DNA from: an uncultured bacterium
Lineage (GTDB): Bacteria; Cyanobacteriota; Vampirovibrionia; Gastranaerophilales; Gastranaerophilaceae
Length of the DNA: 64,000 bases
Reading direction: 5' to 3'
Assembly: GCA_958366705.1 (NCBI GenBank)
Contig: CATXCB010000004.1
Span: forward strand, 87,036 to 151,035
Shown here: piece after piece, positions 60,062-64,000 of the stretch
How the letters are laid out: every line of letters starts with the position of its first letter
Numbering within the stretch: position 1 is the stretch's first letter
Position numbers and translations under genes: made by a program
The notes under the pieces: generated by a model
The model's database searches: none
The model's input: the letters and a program-made list of their open reading frames with translations, nothing else
Told to the model about the DNA's origin: nothing

Positions 60062-60628
60062 ATGAACACAGTAAAACTATTATATCCGCCATTGAAATAT
60101 AAAACAGTGCAAAAAGTTCCAAAAACTTTGTTTTTGCATGGATATGTTGAATATATGGGTACAATGGTAGATAGATATACATTAATACCTACAGACAGAG
60201 CTAATTCAGGCAAATGGGTTATAATGCAATGTCTTCCTGAATACATCGTACGCGATGGCAAAAACCAGGTTCCATCTTTGTATATATGGCAATTATTTTC
60301 AAATTGCAGCGGAAGCGGTTTTGGTACAAAAATGCTTGATTTTGCCAGAAATTTAAGTAAACAAATCGGTTGTCAGGGAAATATTCATTTGACTGCTGAC
60401 GGTTGTTATAATCCACACCGTATCCCTCATATATTTTACCGGAAATATGGTATGAATACTAAAATAGCTAAGATTGATAAAAAGTTGGATAAATTCATTG
60501 CGAAAGGTAAAAACGCTACATATCTGGATTTTAATACTATCGAAATGTATTATCCGCCAATTATTCATGAACAAAACAAATTTGTTAAATTGATGAACTC
60601 TATAAAGAGGAAATTTTTAGGCAGGTAA
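60062..60628 (+). CDS. GNAT-like protein, second of a paralogous pair
   Basis: 188 aa from ATG 60062 (an in-frame TTG 18 nt earlier is less likely). MNTVKLLYPPLKYK parallels MLKFPPLKQL of its neighbour. CSGSGFGTKMLDFARNLSK resembles the CoA loop, then NIHLTADGCYNPHRIPHIFY and RKYGMNTK as in GNAT motif B. The basic C-terminus ends KRKFLGR. The duplicate pair lies between murC and murA, divergent from murC. Function unknown. Confidence 0.65.
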   Translation: MNTVKLLYPPLKYKTVQKVPKTLFLHGYVEYMGTMVDRYTLIPTDRANSGKWVIMQCLPEYIVRDGKNQVPSLYIWQLFSNCSGSGFGTKMLDFARNLSKQIGCQGNIHLTADGCYNPHRIPHIFYRKYGMNTKIAKIDKKLDKFIAKGKNATYLDFNTIEMYYPPIIHEQNKFVKLMNSIKRKFLGR

Positions 60629-60642
60629 AATTTTAAATAAAA

Positions 60643-60670
60643 AAGAATCCTCAGTATTTTAAGGATTCTT
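60643..60670. terminator. Bidirectional terminator
   Basis: AAGAATCCT (60643-60651) / AGGATTCTT (60662-60670) with A-rich left and T-rich right flanks, between the second GNAT-like gene and the converging 114-aa gene. Confidence 0.85.
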
Positions 60671-60686
60671 ATTTCTACTACACTAC

Positions 60687-61031
60687 TTACCCTTCTATTG
60701 TAACATTTTTGCTTTCGTACTCAATTCCCATTTCTCTTAGGGTCTTAATAAAATTTTGAGCACAAATTCTTTGAGCTTCCGGAGGTACAATTCTCAAAAT
60801 TTCTACTGTTCTTGAAATTACCGGATCTTTGTCATACCAGCGATTATTTGCATTCACCGGTTTTACCATTGCATAAAATTTATCAATTGTTTCTTTGGAA
60901 ACTTTTTCTTCAATTTTTTGTAAAAATATTTCAGCTTGAGCTCTAAGTTCTGTTTGATAATTTCTCAACAGCTCAATAACTTCTAATAATAACGGGTCAT
61001 GATCATACCAACGTTTATAAGTAGGACTCAT
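60687..61031 (-). CDS. Small duplicated-helix protein linked to murA (114 aa)
   Basis: I do not recognise a named family. The sequence is a duplication: RWYDHDPLLLEVIELLRNYQ (residues 7-26) and RWYDKDPVISRTVEILRIVP (64-83), each followed by an Ala/Gln helix and FLQKI or FIKTL. The start is ATG 61031 with GGAGGG upstream; it overlaps murA by 17 nt, so it is translated with murA and may act on the same pathway. Soluble, no Cys-rich site. Confidence 0.75.
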   Translation of the reverse strand: MSPTYKRWYDHDPLLLEVIELLRNYQTELRAQAEIFLQKIEEKVSKETIDKFYAMVKPVNANNRWYDKDPVISRTVEILRIVPPEAQRICAQNFIKTLREMGIEYESKNVTIEG

Positions 61032-62334
61032 TATGTACACCCTCCGTCAGGTTAATGTGGGAATCTTCATCTCTTCTTTCGATTTTCCCTCCTAACAATC
61101 TTATCTTAGTTTCAAAATTTTCGTATCCTCTATCTATATGATGTAGTTTTTCTACAATAGAGTTACCTTCTGCCATCAATGCAGCTACAACTAATGATGC
61201 TCCTGCTCTTAAATCGCTTGCTGTTAGTGTTGCGCCTGATAATTTTTTAACACCTTTAACAATTGCATGGTTTCTGTCTTGATGAATATCTGCACCCATT
61301 CTATTTAAATCAGGAACCTGCATAAATCTGTTTTCATAAAGACTTTCTGTAATTATACCTACACCGTTTGCGGTGGTTAACAAGGTCATTGCCATTGACT
61401 GCAAGTCGGTCGGAAATCCAGGATAAGGCTGTGTTACAAAATTTATTGAATTTAATCTGTTTTTACAGCTTACTTCCATTGATGTCGGGTCTAAAAGTTT
61501 AATGTTAGCTCCCATTTTTAATAATTTATCTGTGAAGAATGTCAGGTGCGCAGGGTAAATATTTTTAATAATACCTTTACCTTTTGTCGCAATGATAGCT
61601 GTCATAAATGTTCCGGCTTCTATTCTGTCAGGAATAGTTGTATATTCAATAGGGTGTAAATCGGATTGTTTAACTCCATTAATGATTATTTCAGAAGTTC
61701 CTGCGCCTTGAATATCTGCCCCCATTGCATTTAAGAAATTAGCAAGGTCAACAATTTCAGGTTCTTGTGCTGCATTTTGGATTTTTGTCGAACCTTCTGC
61801 AAGAACAGAAGCAAGCATAATATTTTCTGTAGCGCCAACAGAAGGAATATCTAAATAAACATCAGAACCTAAAAGTTTACTTGCTTTTGCATGGACATAT
61901 CCGTTTTCAATTTTTATCTTTGCTCCAAGGGCTTCCAATCCGCGAATGTGGAAGTCGACTCTTCTTTCACCGATTGCGCAGCCGCCTGGCAGTGCAACTC
62001 TTGCTTCTCTGCATCTTGAAACAAGTGCGCCCAAAACAATAAAAGATGCCCTCATTTTACTTACAAGTTCATAACTTGCAGTGACATTCGTAATGTCTGT
62101 AGCATCTATTGTTAATGATTTTTCTTGTTTATTGTATGTTGTTTTTGCACCAAGTTGAGCTATTACACTAAGCATAATCTCAACATCTGTCAAATCCGGA
62201 ACATTATAAATCTTCGATTCTCCCTTGGCTAAAATGGCTGCTGCCATTAATTTCAGGACGGAATTTTTTGCCCCGCCTATTGATACTTCGCCTTTTAGCG
62301 GTGTCCCGCCTTTTATATAATATCTTTCAACCAA
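61015..62334 (-). CDS. murA: UDP-N-acetylglucosamine 1-carboxyvinyltransferase
   Basis: First committed step of peptidoglycan synthesis (PEP transfer to UDP-GlcNAc), target of fosfomycin. Two EPSP-synthase-like lobes. SIGGAKNSVLKLMAAAILA contains Lys23, and ALPGGCAIGERRVDFHIRG contains the catalytic Cys119, so the enzyme should be fosfomycin-sensitive in type. 439 aa is slightly longer than usual because of the C-terminal tail EDSHINLTEG. It starts with TTG 62334, with CGGAGG 5 nt upstream. It is followed by, and overlaps, the 114-aa gene. Confidence 0.96.
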   Translation of the reverse strand: MVERYYIKGGTPLKGEVSIGGAKNSVLKLMAAAILAKGESKIYNVPDLTDVEIMLSVIAQLGAKTTYNKQEKSLTIDATDITNVTASYELVSKMRASFIVLGALVSRCREARVALPGGCAIGERRVDFHIRGLEALGAKIKIENGYVHAKASKLLGSDVYLDIPSVGATENIMLASVLAEGSTKIQNAAQEPEIVDLANFLNAMGADIQGAGTSEIIINGVKQSDLHPIEYTTIPDRIEAGTFMTAIIATKGKGIIKNIYPAHLTFFTDKLLKMGANIKLLDPTSMEVSCKNRLNSINFVTQPYPGFPTDLQSMAMTLLTTANGVGIITESLYENRFMQVPDLNRMGADIHQDRNHAIVKGVKKLSGATLTASDLRAGASLVVAALMAEGNSIVEKLHHIDRGYENFETKIRLLGGKIERRDEDSHINLTEGVHNESYL

Positions 62335-62475
62335 TTTAGCCTCCGAAAGAAATCCTAACCATATCTTACACTATATATAATAATACAATCTGATTAAATT
62401 ATTGTAAATAAATTAAATAATGTAAAGATAATGATAAAATATCTAAGTTGTTCATTTTATTTTTGAAAATGTTAA

Positions 62476-62859
62476 TTACCAGATAACTTTTTCAATCAAT
62501 TCAATTTCATAACCATCAGGGTCTTTTATAAATGCAATTTTTGTCCCTTTCCCATTTAAATCAAAAGGTTCATATAGATATTCATAACCTAAAGAATGAA
62601 GTTTTTCAGTAAATTTATCCAGTGATTCTACCGAAAATGCAAGATGTCCAAATCCGTTGCCAGGTTCATAACCGTTTTCAGGTGTTTCGTCATTGGCGGT
62701 AAGTTCTAATTGGGTTGTGCCGTCTTCGTCATTCAAAAAATATAACCAGCAATCATCCAGTCTTTTTTTCTTATCCAATTTCATATTCAAAAGTTCTGTA
62801 TAAAATTTAACACTTTCTTCTGCATTTTTTACTCGTATCATTGTGTGTAATAGCTTCAT
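62476..62859 (-). CDS. gloA: Glyoxalase I-like (lactoylglutathione lyase)
   Basis: 127-aa vicinal-oxygen-chelate protein. LLHTMIRVKNAEESVKFYTE (His5 ligand), TQLELTAND (Glu), GFGHLAFSVES (His) and DPDGYEIELIE (Glu) fit the four metal ligands of GloA, which converts the methylglyoxal-thiol adduct. GGAGGTTACT precedes the ATG at 62859. The thiol used by this organism is unknown. Single-gene unit, divergent from tpiA; methylglyoxal arises from triose phosphates, so the pairing makes sense. Confidence 0.92.
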   Translation of the reverse strand: MKLLHTMIRVKNAEESVKFYTELLNMKLDKKKRLDDCWLYFLNDEDGTTQLELTANDETPENGYEPGNGFGHLAFSVESLDKFTEKLHSLGYEYLYEPFDLNGKGTKIAFIKDPDGYEIELIEKVIW

Positions 62860-62965
62860 AGTAACCTCCGTTTTGAAAAAATTATAACATAAATATTACA
62901 TCATTCAGGTTCTGTTCACGGAACTGAGATTCAAAAATATTATTAAATCTCTATATCTATTTACC

Positions 62966-62994
62966 TTGCGTTGCATTTTTTTTTAATATAAAAT
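62966..62994 (+). promoter_or_regulatory. Promoter of tpiA
   Basis: TTGCGT (62966-62971), 17-nt spacer, TAAAAT (62989-62994), with AAAGGAGAG close before the ATG. Confidence 0.6.
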
Positions 62995-63034
62995 ACCCTT
63001 GTATAAAGTGGTATTTATAAAGGAGAGATTTATT

Positions 63035-63832
63035 ATGTCAAGAAAACCTATTATTGCAGGAAACTGGAAAATGAACTTACTTCAAGCTGATGCAAAAGCA
63101 TTATATGAAGGAATTAAAACATTTGTTGATAAATTTAATGCCCCTCAATTGCCTGTTGTTGTAATTGCTCCAGTTTTTACATCATTAAATCAGGTAGCAG
63201 AAGTTCCATGCAATTGTGGCTGTGAAGGATCTAAATTATATGTAGCCGGTCAAAATTGCCACTGGGAATCTTCAGGTGCTTATACAGGTGAAATTTCAGT
63301 TGAAATGTTGAAGGATGCAGGTTGCAAATTCGTAATTATTGGTCACTCTGAAAGAAGACAATACTTCTCTGAAACTGATGAAATGATTAACAAAAAAGCT
63401 AAAGCTATCTTAGCTGGCGGTTTAATCCCTATTATTTGCTGTGGTGAAACTTTAGAACAAAGAGAAGCTGGTGTAACAGATTCGCATATCGCATCTCAAA
63501 TCAGAGCAGCATTAGACGGAATTTCTTCAGAAGATGTTGCTAAATCAGTAATCGCATACGAACCAATCTGGGCTATCGGAACTGGAAAATCTTGTGATGC
63601 TGAAGAAGCTAACAGAGTTATTAAAATGATTCGTTCAGTTGTTGCAGAAGTTGCAGGTGCTGAAGCTGCTGATTCTATTAGAATTCTTTACGGCGGATCT
63701 GTAAAACCTTCTACTATTGAAGAACAAATGATGAAATCAGATATCGATGGAGCTTTAATCGGCGGCGCTTCATTAAAAGCAGACAGCTTTAATGAAATTA
63801 TTGAAAAAACAATGAAAGTTGCCGTTAAATAA
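63035..63832 (+). CDS. tpiA: Triosephosphate isomerase
   Basis: Interconverts dihydroxyacetone phosphate and glyceraldehyde 3-phosphate. GNWKMN with the catalytic Lys, IIGHSERR (His), AYEPIWAIGTGK (Glu) and the phosphate loop YGGSVKP. 265 aa from ATG 63035, with AAAGGAGAG 8 nt upstream; the in-frame codons before it lie in the promoter. A Cys-rich short insert CNCGCEGSKLYVAG occurs after strand 2. Own promoter and terminator. Confidence 0.97.
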   Translation: MSRKPIIAGNWKMNLLQADAKALYEGIKTFVDKFNAPQLPVVVIAPVFTSLNQVAEVPCNCGCEGSKLYVAGQNCHWESSGAYTGEISVEMLKDAGCKFVIIGHSERRQYFSETDEMINKKAKAILAGGLIPIICCGETLEQREAGVTDSHIASQIRAALDGISSEDVAKSVIAYEPIWAIGTGKSCDAEEANRVIKMIRSVVAEVAGAEAADSIRILYGGSVKPSTIEEQMMKSDIDGALIGGASLKADSFNEIIEKTMKVAVK

Positions 63833-63864
63833 AATATTAAGATAAATTTGATTGACAGTCGAAT

Positions 63865-63892
63865 AAAAGACCTGAAATTTTTCAGGTCTTTT
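63865..63892 (+). terminator. Terminator of tpiA
   Basis: AAAAGACCTGAAA / TTTCAGGTCTTTT perfect stem, followed by ATTATATT. Confidence 0.9.
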
Positions 63893-63949
63893 ATTATATT
63901 AACATCTTATACTATACACATAGCTTTATCACCAGTTGCAAAAGAAAGC

Positions 63950-63979
63950 AAAAAAAAACGACTGTCTTTACAAGTCGTT
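63950..63979 (-). terminator. Terminator of a leftward gene beyond the window edge
   Basis: On the minus strand AACGACT (63979-63973) pairs with AGTCGTT (63963-63957) and runs directly into a T-run (63956-63950). It implies a leftward gene ending just past position 64000. Confidence 0.75.
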
Positions 63980-64000
63980 GGAAAATCAATAGGAAAAAGG

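Overview
The window is AT-rich and gene-dense. It reads as the chromosome of an anaerobe with a Gram-negative-type envelope. The envelope evidence is a tripartite EmrA/EmrB/TolC-type efflux set, FtsQ, a SurA/PrsA-like lipoprotein, a prepilin-like secreted protein and large exported TPR proteins. The anaerobe evidence is a flavodiiron protein next to a ferritin, and an AcsE-like methyltetrahydrofolate methyltransferase. The gene styles (FTLSEVMVTLTLIG prepilins, many small lineage-specific proteins, TPR proteins, GGDEF/HD-GYP enzymes) suggest a gut Melainabacterium (Gastranaerophilales/Vampirovibrionia). That placement is inference from recall, not from a search.

Layout. 0.1-3.5 kb: leftward surface-glycan operon (LicD, class-V aminotransferase, TagD-like cytidylyltransferase, GT2 glycosyltransferase). 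4.2-6.7 kb: a small conserved protein, a YkgJ-type Cys-cluster protein and a GT39/ArnT-like transferase. 7.1-7.4 kb: a cluster of TTTTCTACA/TTATCTACA 9-mers on both strands beside an extreme A+T tract, a candidate replication origin. 7.5-9.5 kb: GAF-GGDEF-HD-GYP protein. 9.8-19.3 kb: rightward glycan locus (galE, LicD, TagF-like, IspD/TarI-like, SDR, pyruvyltransferase, acyltransferase ending in a G9 tract, MsbA-like ABC exporter). 19.4-21.1 kb: degenerate tandem repeats, hisS with an apparently leaderless promoter, tRNA-Cys. 21.3-27.9 kb: diguanylate cyclase, an alpha/alpha-barrel-like protein, a PpiC lipoprotein, mfd. 28-32.7 kb: efflux locus with a MarR regulator and a palindromic operator. 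32.8-39.4 kb: HEIGH-motif membrane protein, ilvE, dnaN, small proteins, LuxR-type HTH, lepA, a 52-aa gene. 39.6-44.7 kb: AcsE-like, TPR, lipoprotein, C_GCAxxG_C_C, FluC/CrcB and endonuclease IV-like genes. 45-47.4 kb: ferritin, flavodiiron protein, a 22-codon ORF and an exported small protein. 47.4-53.4 kb: engB, TPR, Xer recombinase, prepilin-like protein, a RAYT transposase with its REP hairpins, small proteins. 53.4-62.3 kb: lepB, polyprenyl synthase, ftsQ, ddl, murB, murC, two GNAT-like paralogues, murA. 62.5-64 kb: gloA-like and tpiA.

How the genes work together. The first 19 kb can be read as one surface-polymer region. Five enzymes of unrelated folds there carry the same short 'FSI...ILGIK' tag. 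The LicD, TagF-like and two cytidylyltransferase-like enzymes point to phosphodiester-linked (teichoic-acid-like) decoration. The 53-62 kb block makes peptidoglycan precursors and division/export machinery. The repeats fall into three families: a mosaic family with GTCATTCTGAG and GAACGTAGTGGAGTCC cores, a GGTRGC unit of roughly 70 nt, and REP hairpins tied to the RAYT gene. None was checked against a database.
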